52,163 nt of DNA from Paranoxybacillus sp035645275 (GCA_035645275.1 DASQMX010000029.1:1-52163); one strand, 5' to 3'. Positions 39,459 to 48,527 are shown, numbered from the stretch's first letter. The notes: generated by a model not told the origin, from the sequence alone. Translations and numbers: made by a program.

Positions 39459-41357
39459 ATGAATCGGATCTTCCGTAATACGATATTTTATTTATTGATT
39501 TTTCTTGTTGTCATTGGTGTTGTTAGTTTCTTTAACGGAAGCAATCAACGGACTGAACCGATGACATATGATGCATTTATGACGCATTTAGAAAATGGCG
39601 ACGTCAAATCATTTTCAATGAAGCCAGAGCGAGGCGTCTATGAAATACGTGGTCAATTAAAGACCTATGAAGAAGACCAATATTTCTCAACATATGTTGT
39701 TAATAGTGATAAAGTTCTTGACCGGATTGATGCAGCTGCTGAGCGAGCAAGGGTAGAAGTAATGCCAGCGGATGAAACAAGCGGTTGGGTGACTTTCTTC
39801 ACTTCCATTATTCCGTTTGTTATCATTTTTATTTTGTTTTTCTTCTTGCTTAACCAGGCGCAAGGCGGCGGTAGCCGGGTAATGAATTTCGGTAAAAGTA
39901 GAGCGAAACTGTATAATGAAGAAAAGAAAAAGGTTCGTTTTAAAGACGTAGCTGGCGCGGATGAGGAAAAGCAAGAGCTTGTTGAAATTGTAGAGTTTTT
40001 AAAAGATCCGCGCAAATTTGTCGAGCTTGGTGCACGTATTCCAAAAGGCGTTCTACTTGTTGGTCCACCTGGTACAGGTAAAACGTTATTGGCGCGTGCG
40101 GTTGCTGGAGAAGCAGGCGTTCCGTTTTTCTCTATCAGCGGGTCTGATTTCGTTGAAATGTTTGTCGGTGTCGGTGCGTCACGTGTACGCGACTTATTCG
40201 AGACAGCGAAAAAGAATGCTCCGTGTATCATCTTTATTGATGAAATTGACGCAGTCGGTCGTCAACGTGGTGCCGGTCTTGGCGGCGGACATGATGAGCG
40301 CGAGCAAACACTAAACCAATTGCTTGTTGAAATGGATGGTTTCAGCGGCAATGAGGGAATCATTATTATTGCAGCGACAAACCGTCCGGATATTTTAGAC
40401 CCTGCTTTATTGCGTCCGGGACGTTTTGATCGACAAATTACGGTTGACCGTCCAGATGTAAAGGGACGTGAAGAAGTATTAAAAGTTCACGCACGCAACA
40501 AACCTTTAGATGAATCGGTTGACTTAAAAGCGATTGCGATGCGAACACCTGGATTCTCAGGGGCTGACTTAGAGAATTTGCTTAATGAAGCAGCGCTCGT
40601 AGCAGCGCGTCAAAACAAGAAGAAAATTGACATGAGCGACATTGACGAGGCGACAGACCGCGTCATTGCTGGACCAGCGAAAAAGAGCCGCGTCATTTCC
40701 GAAAAAGAGCGCAAAATTGTCGCTTACCATGAGGCGGGACATACAGTTATCGGTATGGTGCTTGATGAAGCCGATATGGTCCATAAAGTAACGATTGTAC
40801 CGCGCGGGCAAGCGGGCGGCTATGCTGTGATGCTTCCGAAAGAAGACCGTTACTTTATGACAAAACCGGAGCTTTTAGATAAAATTACCGGTCTTTTAGG
40901 CGGCCGCGTTGCCGAGGAAATTGTGTTTGGTGAAGTAAGTACTGGGGCCCACAATGACTTCCAACGTGCAACAAGTATTGCTCGCCGTATGGTAACAGAA
41001 TTTGGAATGAGCGAAAAACTCGGACCGATGCAGTTTGGTCAATCTCACGGTCATGTCTTTTTAGGCCGCGACCTTCATAATGAGCAAAATTACAGCGACC
41101 AAATCGCTTATGAAATTGATTTAGAAATCCAACGCATTATTAAAGAATGCTATGAAAGAGCAAAACAAATTTTAACAGAGCAGCGTGACAAGCTTGAGTT
41201 AATTGCGAAAACGCTGTTAGAAGTAGAAACATTGAACGCAGAGCAAATTAAACACTTATTTGAGCATGGTACGCTTCCTAACCATGGAGCAAATGGCTCT
41301 GAGCAAAGTGTGGATGATGTCAAAGTAAACATTCATACGAAGAAAGACGAAGAATAA
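39459..41357 (+). CDS. ftsH: ATP-dependent zinc metalloprotease FtsH
   Basis: 632 residues. Two transmembrane helices (about 5-24 and 110-131) flank a small outer domain. The AAA+ core has Walker A GPPGTGKT (near 204) and Walker B IIFIDEIDAVG (near 259), with the pore loop FVGVGASRVR and the arginine-finger region RPGRFDR. The zinc site HEAGH is near 424, followed by a C-terminal tail. FtsH degrades membrane and regulatory proteins, and in B. subtilis it also controls sporulation (SpoVM, Spo0E). GGGAGGAGG precedes ATG 39459. Confidence 0.98.
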   Translation: MNRIFRNTIFYLLIFLVVIGVVSFFNGSNQRTEPMTYDAFMTHLENGDVKSFSMKPERGVYEIRGQLKTYEEDQYFSTYVVNSDKVLDRIDAAAERARVEVMPADETSGWVTFFTSIIPFVIIFILFFFLLNQAQGGGSRVMNFGKSRAKLYNEEKKKVRFKDVAGADEEKQELVEIVEFLKDPRKFVELGARIPKGVLLVGPPGTGKTLLARAVAGEAGVPFFSISGSDFVEMFVGVGASRVRDLFETAKKNAPCIIFIDEIDAVGRQRGAGLGGGHDEREQTLNQLLVEMDGFSGNEGIIIIAATNRPDILDPALLRPGRFDRQITVDRPDVKGREEVLKVHARNKPLDESVDLKAIAMRTPGFSGADLENLLNEAALVAARQNKKKIDMSDIDEATDRVIAGPAKKSRVISEKERKIVAYHEAGHTVIGMVLDEADMVHKVTIVPRGQAGGYAVMLPKEDRYFMTKPELLDKITGLLGGRVAEEIVFGEVSTGAHNDFQRATSIARRMVTEFGMSEKLGPMQFGQSHGHVFLGRDLHNEQNYSDQIAYEIDLEIQRIIKECYERAKQILTEQRDKLELIAKTLLEVETLNAEQIKHLFEHGTLPNHGANGSEQSVDDVKVNIHTKKDEE

Positions 41358-41483
41358 GAGGCTGACCCTAAGCGAAGTGTCAGACCCCACAACCACAATA
41401 TATAGTATATAACATTGGATAAATACACTATATATCATGAGTTGTGTGTGTGGTCAGACACTTTTGGGTCAGCCCTTTTTTTA
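41358..41483 (+). repeat. Giant hairpin repeat / terminator after ftsH
   Basis: About 125 bases forming one long stem: AGGCTGACCCTAAGCGAAGTGTCAGACC.. pairs with ..GGTCAGACACTTTTGGGTCAGCC, and inner ATATATAGT pairs with ACTATATAT. It ends in T7 and so doubles as the ftsH terminator. Its GGCTGACCC, AAGTGTCAGAC and GGGTCAGCC modules are shared with 9811-9877. Confidence 0.75.
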
Positions 41484-41494
41484 ATCTAATTGTT

Positions 41495-41525
41495 TGTCTT
41501 GTTCATACCGACTTATGATATGATG
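41495..41525 (+). promoter_or_regulatory. Candidate extended -10 promoter of coaX
   Basis: TGATATGAT (41517-41525) is an extended -10, with TTGTCT at 41495-41500 as an over-spaced (19 bp) -35. Confidence 0.45.
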
Positions 41526-41562
41526 AAAAAAGCAAAAATTTGTGAGAAGTGGGGATGAAGCG

Positions 41563-42336
41563 ATGATTTTTGTTTTGGATGTAGGGAATACAAACACGGT
41601 TTTAGGGGTATATGAAGGAGAAGAATTAAAACATCATTGGCGCATCGAGACAAGCCGCAGCAAAACAGAAGATGAATACGGCATGATTATTAAATCGCTT
41701 TTAAATCACGTTGGTCTTAATTTTTCTGATATTGATGGGATTATTATTTCTTCTGTTGTGCCACCAATTATGTTTGCGCTTGAACGTATGTGTTTAAAAT
41801 ATTTCCATATCAAGCCGCTTATCGTCGGGCCTGGAATTAAAACAGGATTAAATATTAAATATGATAATCCAAAAGAAGTGGGCGCAGACCGAATTGTAAA
41901 TGCAGTTGCCGGCATCCATTTATATGGAAGCCCGCTTATTATCGTTGATTTTGGCACTGCTACTACGTATTGTTACATAAACGAACATAAACAATATATG
42001 GGAGGAGCGATTGCACCGGGAATTACGATTTCTACGGAAGCATTATATTCCCGCGCTGCGAAATTACCGCGTATTGAAATCGCCCGCCCTGATAATATTA
42101 TTGGCAAAAACACAGTTAGCGCGATGCAAGCAGGGATATTATACGGTTATGTCGGACAGGTTGAGGGAATTGTGTCACGAATGAAGGAGCAAAGTCCGAT
42201 TCCGCCTAAAGTGATTGCAACGGGCGGATTAGCTCCTCTTATTGCAGAAGAGTCAAAAGTCATCGATATTGTTGACCCGTTTTTAACATTAAAAGGACTA
42301 CAGCTTTTATATGAAAAAAACGTCGAAAAAAAATAA
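41563..42336 (+). CDS. coaX: Type III pantothenate kinase
   Basis: 257 residues, ASKHA-fold CoaX: MIFVLDVGNTNTVLGVYE (phosphate loop), GADRIVNAVAG and DFGTATTYCYI with the catalytic and metal Asp residues, and the GGAIAPGI loop. It phosphorylates pantothenate in the first step of CoA synthesis and is insensitive to CoA feedback. ATG 41563 follows GTGGGGATG. The reading-frame extension to 41542 lacks a ribosome site. Confidence 0.95.
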   Translation: MIFVLDVGNTNTVLGVYEGEELKHHWRIETSRSKTEDEYGMIIKSLLNHVGLNFSDIDGIIISSVVPPIMFALERMCLKYFHIKPLIVGPGIKTGLNIKYDNPKEVGADRIVNAVAGIHLYGSPLIIVDFGTATTYCYINEHKQYMGGAIAPGITISTEALYSRAAKLPRIEIARPDNIIGKNTVSAMQAGILYGYVGQVEGIVSRMKEQSPIPPKVIATGGLAPLIAEESKVIDIVDPFLTLKGLQLLYEKNVEKK

Positions 42337-42358
42337 TGATGAAAGGTGAGTTCATAGC

Positions 42359-43249
42359 ATGTCAGACTATTTAGTGAAAGCATTGGCCTATGATGGACAA
42401 GTAAGAGCATATGCGGTACGTACAACAGCAACAATTAATGAAGCGCAGCGCCGTCATCAAACATGGCCCACTGCTTCAGCGGCTCTCGGGCGGGCGATGA
42501 CCGCAGGTGTCATGATGGGAGCGATGTTGAAAGGAGATAGTAAACTAACGATTAAAATTGAAGGCGGTGGTCCAATCGGTACGATTCTTGTTGACAGCAA
42601 CGCTAAAGGCGAAGTAAGAGGATATGTTTCTAACCCACAAGTCCATTTTGATTTAAATCAATATGGAAAGCTCGATGTTGCTAGAGCAGTTGGGACAGCG
42701 GGTACGTTAACGGTTGTAAAAGATTTAGGCTTACGCGATTATTTTACTGGTCAAGTACCGATTGTTTCTGGTGAATTAGGGGAAGATTTTACTTATTATT
42801 TTGTTTCCTCCGAACAAACGCCTTCTTCTGTTGGTGTCGGTGTGCTCGTTAACCCTGATAATACGATTCTTGCTGCGGGGGGCTTTATTCTTCAATTAAT
42901 GCCGGGAACAGAGGAGAAAACGATTGATGAAATCGAAAAAAGATTAAAGGCGATTCCGCCTGTTTCTAAGATGGTCGAGAAAGGATTGACACCAGAAGAA
43001 ATACTATATGAATTGTTAGGAAAAGATAATGTGAAAATTCTCGAGACACTCCCTGTTGCTTTTGTGTGCCGTTGTTCAAAAGAGAGAATTGCGGATGCTA
43101 TTATTAGCCTTGGCGCCAAAGAAATTCAAGAAATTATTGAAGAGGAAGGCCATGCTGAAGCATCGTGCCATTTCTGTAATGAGACATATCATTTTACAAA
43201 AGAAGAATTAGAGGAATTAAAACGATTTGCTGAAGGCCACCGCGAGTAA
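42359..43249 (+). CDS. hslO: Redox-regulated chaperone Hsp33
   Basis: 296 residues. The C-terminal zinc switch has CRC (FVCRCSKER) and CHFC (ASCHFCNETYHF), giving four Cys that lose zinc and form disulfides under oxidative stress, which activates the chaperone. The N-terminal domain starts MSDYLVKALAYDGQVRAYAVRTT, as in the family. AAAGGTGAG is 11 bases before ATG 42359. The PpiC-like gene yacD that follows hslO in B. subtilis is absent here. Confidence 0.96.
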   Translation: MSDYLVKALAYDGQVRAYAVRTTATINEAQRRHQTWPTASAALGRAMTAGVMMGAMLKGDSKLTIKIEGGGPIGTILVDSNAKGEVRGYVSNPQVHFDLNQYGKLDVARAVGTAGTLTVVKDLGLRDYFTGQVPIVSGELGEDFTYYFVSSEQTPSSVGVGVLVNPDNTILAAGGFILQLMPGTEEKTIDEIEKRLKAIPPVSKMVEKGLTPEEILYELLGKDNVKILETLPVAFVCRCSKERIADAIISLGAKEIQEIIEEEGHAEASCHFCNETYHFTKEELEELKRFAEGHRE

Positions 43250-43263
43250 TTTGTATAAAATGA

Positions 43264-43292
43264 TTGACAATTTAGAAAATAATTGGTACATT
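43264..43292 (+). promoter_or_regulatory. Sigma-A promoter of cysK
   Basis: TTGACA (43264-43269), 17-bp spacer, TACATT (43287-43292). B. subtilis cysK is repressed by CymR. I did not find a site I could assign confidently. Confidence 0.7.
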
Positions 43293-43336
43293 TTTTACAA
43301 ATTCTATAAAATTACTCGGGATTAGGGGTGGATCAT

Positions 43337-44263
43337 ATGGCGCGCGTAGCAAATTCGATTACAGAGTTAATCGGGCAAACGCCGGTTGTTAAATTAAATC
43401 GTCTTGTTGATGAGGATAGTGCAGAAGTATATTTAAAACTGGAGTTTATGAACCCCGGAAGCAGTGTAAAAGACCGAATAGCCCTGGCAATGATTGAAGC
43501 AGCAGAAAAAGCCGGAAAAATTAAGCCGGGAGATACAATTATCGAGCCAACAAGCGGAAACACAGGTATTGGTTTAGCGATGGTTGCTGCGGCAAAAGGA
43601 TATAAGTCAATTCTTGTCATGCCTGATACGATGAGCTTAGAGCGCAGAAATTTGTTGCGTGCTTATGGAGCAGAGCTTGTTTTGACTCCTGGAAGCGAAG
43701 GAATGCGTGGAGCGATTCGCAAGGCAGAAGAGCTTGCAAATGAACATGGCTATTTTATGCCGCAGCAGTTTAACAATGAAGCAAATCCAGAGATTCACCG
43801 TTTAACAACGGGTCCTGAAATTGTTGAGCAAATGGGAGATCAGCTTGATGCATTTGTTGCTGGCATTGGTACAGGTGGAACGATTACAGGTGCTGGCGAA
43901 GTGTTGCGTGAAAAATATCCAAATATCAAAATTTATGCGGTAGAACCGGCTGATTCACCAGTGCTTTCCGGTGGAAAACCAGGACCGCATAAAATTCAAG
44001 GAATCGGTGCAGGATTTGTTCCAGACATTTTAAATACCAATATTTATGATGAAGTGATTACAGTAAAAACGGAAGAAGCATTTGAAGCTGCTCGCCGTGC
44101 TGCGCGCGAAGAAGGAATATTAGGCGGTATTTCTTCGGGTGCTGCCATTCACGCTGCATTAAAAGTGGCAAAGCAGTTAGGAAAAGGGAAAAAAGTTTTA
44201 GCGATTATTCCAAGTAACGGTGAACGTTATTTAAGCACACCGCTATATCAATTTGAAGAATAA
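43337..44263 (+). CDS. cysK: Cysteine synthase (O-acetylserine sulfhydrylase)
   Basis: 308-residue fold-type II PLP enzyme making cysteine from O-acetylserine and sulfide. NPGSSVKDRIA holds the Schiff-base Lys45. PTSGNTGIGLA, GTGGTITG (phosphate cup) and GISSGAA follow in order. ATG 43337 is used because GGGGTGG (43325-43331) is the ribosome site and overlaps the GTG 43328 alternative. Confidence 0.97.
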   Translation: MARVANSITELIGQTPVVKLNRLVDEDSAEVYLKLEFMNPGSSVKDRIALAMIEAAEKAGKIKPGDTIIEPTSGNTGIGLAMVAAAKGYKSILVMPDTMSLERRNLLRAYGAELVLTPGSEGMRGAIRKAEELANEHGYFMPQQFNNEANPEIHRLTTGPEIVEQMGDQLDAFVAGIGTGGTITGAGEVLREKYPNIKIYAVEPADSPVLSGGKPGPHKIQGIGAGFVPDILNTNIYDEVITVKTEEAFEAARRAAREEGILGGISSGAAIHAALKVAKQLGKGKKVLAIIPSNGERYLSTPLYQFEE

Positions 44264-44349
44264 AGCACTACGTTCAGCAGAAATTTTTCGCTCTCTGTAA
44301 AGTTTCTTGATAGCGTCTTTCATTTTGAGAGTACCGTTGGCTAAACTCA

Positions 44350-44384
44350 TTCGGCAGGGGTCGTTCCCTGTCGAAATTTTTTTA
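44350..44384 (+). terminator. Terminator after cysK
   Basis: TTCGGCAGGG / CCCTGTCGAA stem (one G-U), 6-base loop, then a T-run. The 85 bases between the cysK stop and this hairpin hold nothing I recognise. Confidence 0.88.
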
Positions 44385-44452
44385 TTAATGATATATATTT
44401 TCATTCATTGTACAATAGGCTTATGAGTAACAGCATTAGGAGAGTGACAGCG

Positions 44453-45877
44453 ATGTTGGGACAAACGAGAATTGCAGCAGAGCGTAAAATTCCTTATAAA
44501 CAACAAGACTGGTTTCAACAATATAAACATTTAGCAAAAAACGAGCCATACCATGTATTGCTGGAAAGTGGCCGCGATGGAAGATACAGCATTATGGCAT
44601 TTCGGCCTGTTGGAATTGTTCAAGGGAAAGGGAACAAGCTTACAATTCAATATAAAGGACGAGAGGAACAACGCGAAGGAAATCCGCTGCTTCTTATGAA
44701 ACAGTGGTTTGCTCAATTTCAGGCAAAATCTCTTGTTGATGGTCCTGATTTTCAAGGTGGAGCCATCGGATATATCAGTTATGACTGCGCGCGCTATATT
44801 GAACGTTTACCTAATTGGGCCCAAGATGATTTACAAATTCCTGACTTATATTTTCTTATTTTTGATGATGTATTTATTTATAATCACCTTACTGAAACAT
44901 TGCATATCATTACCCATTATATCGAAGGCGAAGAAGATGAAGCGCAAAAACGTTTATCCTTGTATGAATCATTATGGCTCGAACGCATCAGTGACCTAGA
45001 AGCGTCTCCGTTTGTTCCGACAAAAACAACCGAAGCCGTTTCTATGACAGAAGCTCAATTTATAGAGGCGGTTGAGAAAGTAAGAAATTATATTGCGCAA
45101 GGAGATGTGTTCCAGGTTAATTTATCGGTGCGACAATCGAAGCCACTGTTCACTCATCCACTTTCGATTTATGAAAAACTTCGTCTGCTTAATCCGTCTC
45201 CGTATATGGCGTATTTGCAATTCTCTGAATTTCAAATTGTCAGCGGTTCACCTGAACTGCTTGTCAAGAAAAAAGGTGATAAAATCAGCACGAGACCTAT
45301 TGCTGGTACACGTTCGCGGGGAAAAACGCCGCAGGAGGACGCAGCAATTGCCAGTGAATTAATTAATAACGAGAAAGAGCGGGCGGAGCATGTAATGTTA
45401 GTTGATTTGGAACGAAATGATTTAGGACGCGTGTGTAAATACGGAACGGTGAAAGTAGACGAATTTATGACGATTGAAAGATACTCCCATGTGATGCATA
45501 TTGTTTCTCATGTATCAGGAGAATTAGCAGAAGGAAAAGATGCATTTGATGTCATTAAAGCGGTTTTTCCGGGCGGAACGATTACTGGGGCGCCAAAGGT
45601 ACGTACGATGGAAATTATTGAAGAATTGGAGCCAGTACGTCGCAGTATTTATACAGGTTCCATTGGTTGGATTGGTTTTAACGGGGACATGGAACTCAAT
45701 ATTGTCATTCGTACGATGATCGCTAAAGATGGACTGGCGCATGTTCAGGCAGGAGCAGGAATTGTCATTGATTCTCGTCCTGAATATGAATACAAAGAGT
45801 GTTTGAAAAAAGCGTTTGCGCTTTGGAAAGCAAAAGAGCTGAGTGAAGCCGAGCAAGAATCTATGAGCATGAGGTGA
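44453..45877 (+). CDS. pabB: Aminodeoxychorismate synthase component I
   Basis: 474-residue chorismate-utilising enzyme. IAQGDVFQVNLSVRQS, SPELLVKKKGDKISTRPIAGTRSRG, DLERNDLGRVCKYGTVKV and FPGGTITGAPKVRTMEIIEELEP are the family core. It makes 4-amino-4-deoxychorismate for folate, with PabA supplying ammonia. The PIAGT signature and linkage to pabC/folP favour PabB over anthranilate synthase TrpE. ATG 44453 has TAGGAGAGTGA upstream. It heads the folate operon, in which most later genes overlap or nearly touch. Confidence 0.95.
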   Translation: MLGQTRIAAERKIPYKQQDWFQQYKHLAKNEPYHVLLESGRDGRYSIMAFRPVGIVQGKGNKLTIQYKGREEQREGNPLLLMKQWFAQFQAKSLVDGPDFQGGAIGYISYDCARYIERLPNWAQDDLQIPDLYFLIFDDVFIYNHLTETLHIITHYIEGEEDEAQKRLSLYESLWLERISDLEASPFVPTKTTEAVSMTEAQFIEAVEKVRNYIAQGDVFQVNLSVRQSKPLFTHPLSIYEKLRLLNPSPYMAYLQFSEFQIVSGSPELLVKKKGDKISTRPIAGTRSRGKTPQEDAAIASELINNEKERAEHVMLVDLERNDLGRVCKYGTVKVDEFMTIERYSHVMHIVSHVSGELAEGKDAFDVIKAVFPGGTITGAPKVRTMEIIEELEPVRRSIYTGSIGWIGFNGDMELNIVIRTMIAKDGLAHVQAGAGIVIDSRPEYEYKECLKKAFALWKAKELSEAEQESMSMR

Positions 45878-45878
45878 G
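45836..45878 (+). promoter_or_regulatory. TRAP-like GAG triplet cluster over the pabA ribosome site
   Basis: GAG triplets begin at 45836, 45841, 45851, 45865, 45871 and 45876. The last three have the 2-3-base spacing favoured by TRAP and cover the ribosome site GAGGTGAG. In B. subtilis, tryptophan-activated TRAP blocks translation of the orthologous trpG/pabA this way. Confidence 0.45.
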
Positions 45879-45882
45879 AAAG

Positions 45883-46461
45883 ATGATTTTAATGATTGAT
45901 AATTATGATTCATTTACGTATAACTTAGTACAATATTTAGGGCAATTAGGAGAAGAATTAATTGTTAAACGAAATGATGAAATCACGATTAAGGAAATAG
46001 AAGAGCTGAGCCCAGAATTTTTAATGATTTCGCCTGGTCCATGCAGTCCGAATGAGGCAGGAATTAGCATGCCAGCGATTGAGCATTTTGCTGGAAAAAT
46101 ACCTATTTTTGGTGTGTGCCTTGGTCATCAGTCGATTGCTCAAGTGTTTGGCGGAGATGTTGTGCGGGCAGAACGGTTAATGCACGGGAAGACATCGCAA
46201 ATTTTTCATGATGGAAAAACGATTTTTACAGGTTTACCTCAACCGTTTACCGCTACTCGTTATCATTCGCTCATTGTCAAAAAAGAAACACTGCCAGATT
46301 GCTTTGAAATTTCCGCTTGGACGGATGCGGATGAAATTATGGCGATTCGCCATAAAACATTACCGATTGAAGGTGTCCAATTCCATCCAGAATCGATTAT
46401 GACAAGCCATGGATTAGAGATGTTAAAAAACTTTATTAACCAGTATAAAAGGGTTCGATAA
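45883..46461 (+). CDS. pabA: Aminodeoxychorismate/anthranilate synthase component II (glutamine amidotransferase)
   Basis: 192-residue class I amidotransferase: MISPGPCSPNEAG, catalytic Cys79 in FGVCLGHQS, and the VQFHPESI His-Glu pair near 171-173. In B. subtilis this single subunit serves both folate (PabB) and tryptophan (TrpE) synthesis. ATG 45883 follows GAGGTGAG. The GTG 45874 alternative lies inside that site. Confidence 0.96.
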   Translation: MILMIDNYDSFTYNLVQYLGQLGEELIVKRNDEITIKEIEELSPEFLMISPGPCSPNEAGISMPAIEHFAGKIPIFGVCLGHQSIAQVFGGDVVRAERLMHGKTSQIFHDGKTIFTGLPQPFTATRYHSLIVKKETLPDCFEISAWTDADEIMAIRHKTLPIEGVQFHPESIMTSHGLEMLKNFINQYKRVR

Positions 46462-47339
46462 TGATGTACGTTTACGTAAATGGCCACATTGTCAAAAAAG
46501 AGGAGGCGCGCATTTCGCCATTTGACCACGGTTTTATGTATGGAATTGGCTTATTTGAAACGTTCCGTACTTATGAAGGACATCCTTTTTTATTAGATGA
46601 TCATCTTCAACGTTTAAACGATAGCTTGCAAGAGGTAAATATTAAGTTGCAATTAAAGCGTGCTGAAGTTGTAGAAATTATTCAACAGTTACTAGAAGCT
46701 AACAAATTGAAAGACGCTTATGTACGCCTTAATGTTTCTGCAGGAATAGGTGATTTAGGTTTACAGACGAATCAGTATGAAGAGCCGACAATGATTGTTT
46801 ATATGAAGCCTGTTCCGCATTTTTCTTCCAATGAAAAGGTATGTAAGATTTTAAACATACGGAGAAATAGTCCAGAGGGGGAAAAACGCTTAAAATCTCA
46901 TCATTATTTAAATAACATTTTTGGCAAACGAGAAATCGGGAATAATCCTAACATAGAGGGGATTTTTCTTACTGAAGCCGGCTTTGTAGCCGAAGGGATT
47001 GTTTCCAATATTTTTTGGGTAAAAAATGATATTGTTTATACTCCTTCGCTTGACACGGGGATTTTAAACGGTATTACAAGACAATTTGTTTTAACGCTGC
47101 TTTCCGCATTAGGAATTAAGTGCGAAGAAGGATTGTATAAGCTTAATGAACTAGAGCAGGCAGACGAAATATTTTTAACAAATTCAATTCAAGAAATTGT
47201 TCCCGTTCGGCAGTTAAATGCCCAGATGTATCCGGGGATTGAAGGTTCATTGAGCAAAATGTTAAAACAGCAATATCAGCGTTTTACAACGTCTTTATGG
47301 ACGAGATGTGAATTGAAAGAAAGGATCGAAAAGGAATGA
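46461..47339 (+). CDS. pabC: Aminodeoxychorismate lyase
   Basis: 292-residue fold-type IV PLP enzyme: SPFDHGFMYGIGLFETFRTYEG at the N-terminus, KSHHYLNNIFGKRE with the likely PLP Lys, and TEAGFVAEGIVSNIFWV. It converts aminodeoxychorismate to p-aminobenzoate and pyruvate. Its ATG shares one base with the pabA stop. ATG 46464 is an equally close alternative. Confidence 0.94.
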   Translation: MMYVYVNGHIVKKEEARISPFDHGFMYGIGLFETFRTYEGHPFLLDDHLQRLNDSLQEVNIKLQLKRAEVVEIIQQLLEANKLKDAYVRLNVSAGIGDLGLQTNQYEEPTMIVYMKPVPHFSSNEKVCKILNIRRNSPEGEKRLKSHHYLNNIFGKREIGNNPNIEGIFLTEAGFVAEGIVSNIFWVKNDIVYTPSLDTGILNGITRQFVLTLLSALGIKCEEGLYKLNELEQADEIFLTNSIQEIVPVRQLNAQMYPGIEGSLSKMLKQQYQRFTTSLWTRCELKERIEKE

Positions 47340-48175
47340 GCAATTTGATCATCGACTGCGGTTCTTATCAGTTAAATCTCCAAAATAAAACGCTCATTAT
47401 GGGCATTTTAAATGTGACCCCAGACTCCTTTTCCGATGGTGGTAAATTTAATGCGATTGACCTTGCAGTGGAACATGCGAAAAAGCTAGTCGCTGATGGG
47501 GCGGATATTATTGATATCGGCGGCGAATCAACGAGACCAGGAGCGGAGAAGGTGCCGTTAGACGAAGAACTAAGACGTGTTATTCCTGTAATCAAAGCTG
47601 TATCAGAAGCAGTTGACGTTCCGATTTCTGTAGATACGTATAAGGCAGAAGTCGCGAAACAGGCGATTGAAGCGGGGGCACATATCATAAACGACGTATG
47701 GGGAGCAAAAGCCGATCCACAAATGGCAGAAGTAGCCGCTTATTATAACGTACCGATTATTCTTATGCATAATCGCCATAATCGAGATTATAAGAACCTG
47801 ATATCTGATATGATTGCTGATTTGTTTGAAAGCATTTCAATCGTAAAAAAAGCGGGAGTCAAAGATGAGAAAATTATTTTAGACCCCGGCATTGGCTTTG
47901 CAAAAACTTTTGAACATAATCTGGAAGTAATGCGTAATTTAGAACAATTTACCAAACTAGGATATCCTGTTTTGCTGGGAACATCGCGGAAGTCGTTTAT
48001 TGGGCATGTTTTAGATTTACCTATAGACGAGCGCGTTGAAGGAACGGGAGCTACCGTTTGTCTTGGAATTGCGAAAGGTGTGCAAATTGTCCGCGTCCAT
48101 GATGTACTGCCAATTGCCCGAATGGCAAAAATGATGGATGCGATGCTCGGTAAAGGAGGAGAACACAATCGATAA
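47336..48175 (+). CDS. folP: Dihydropteroate synthase
   Basis: 279 residues (sul in B. subtilis). It joins p-aminobenzoate to the pterin and is the sulfonamide target. MGILNVTPDSFSDGG (pterin loop), DIGGESTRPGA, DVWGAKAD, DPGIGFAKT and GTSRKSFIG are all intact. ATG 47336 overlaps the pabC stop by four bases. Confidence 0.97.
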   Translation: MSNLIIDCGSYQLNLQNKTLIMGILNVTPDSFSDGGKFNAIDLAVEHAKKLVADGADIIDIGGESTRPGAEKVPLDEELRRVIPVIKAVSEAVDVPISVDTYKAEVAKQAIEAGAHIINDVWGAKADPQMAEVAAYYNVPIILMHNRHNRDYKNLISDMIADLFESISIVKKAGVKDEKIILDPGIGFAKTFEHNLEVMRNLEQFTKLGYPVLLGTSRKSFIGHVLDLPIDERVEGTGATVCLGIAKGVQIVRVHDVLPIARMAKMMDAMLGKGGEHNR

Positions 48176-48527
48176 AATTTATGTAAACCGGATGCAATTT
48201 TACGGCTATCACGGTGTGTTTCCGGAAGAAAATAAATTGGGGCAAGTGTTTTTGGTAGATCTAGTTATTGAAACGGATTTAAGAAAAGCAGGACAAAGTG
48301 ATGATTTGAATTATACGATTAATTATGCGGAATTGTATCATATCTGTCGGGAAATTGTTGAAGGAAAGCCGTTTAAGTTGATTGAGGCAGTAGCGGAGAA
48401 AATTGCTGATACCATCTTGGCTGCTTTTCCCTCCATCTCTAATTGTACAGTAAAAGTAATAAAACCAAATCCGCCCATACGGGGACACTATGAGTCAGTG
48501 GCAGTAGAAATAGTAAGGGGTCGTTAA
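48168..48527 (+). CDS. folB: Dihydroneopterin aldolase, apparent ATC start
   Basis: 119 residues from ATC 48168: DKIYVNRMQFYGYHGVFPEENKLGQ and KVIKPNPPIRGHYESVAVEI are the DHNA signature, with LNYTINYAELYHICREIVEG between. It cleaves dihydroneopterin to 6-hydroxymethyldihydropterin. ATC lies exactly where related proteins have Met. AAAGGAGGAG (48152-48161) is spaced 6-8 bases before it. The only upstream ATG (48138) lies before that site and has none of its own, and the next ATG (48192) would cut off the first strand. Eight bases overlap folP. Confidence 0.9.
   Translation: MDKIYVNRMQFYGYHGVFPEENKLGQVFLVDLVIETDLRKAGQSDDLNYTINYAELYHICREIVEGKPFKLIEAVAEKIADTILAAFPSISNCTVKVIKPNPPIRGHYESVAVEIVRGR

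Noticed and set aside
39665..40231. 188-codon antisense frame inside ftsH
   Set aside because: Mirror of the ftsH AAA+ coding sequence, with Ser/Pro/Thr-rich shadow composition and no ribosome site.
48138..48167. ATG 48138 as the folB start
   Set aside because: It lies upstream of the clear ribosome site, has none of its own and adds residues not found in the family.
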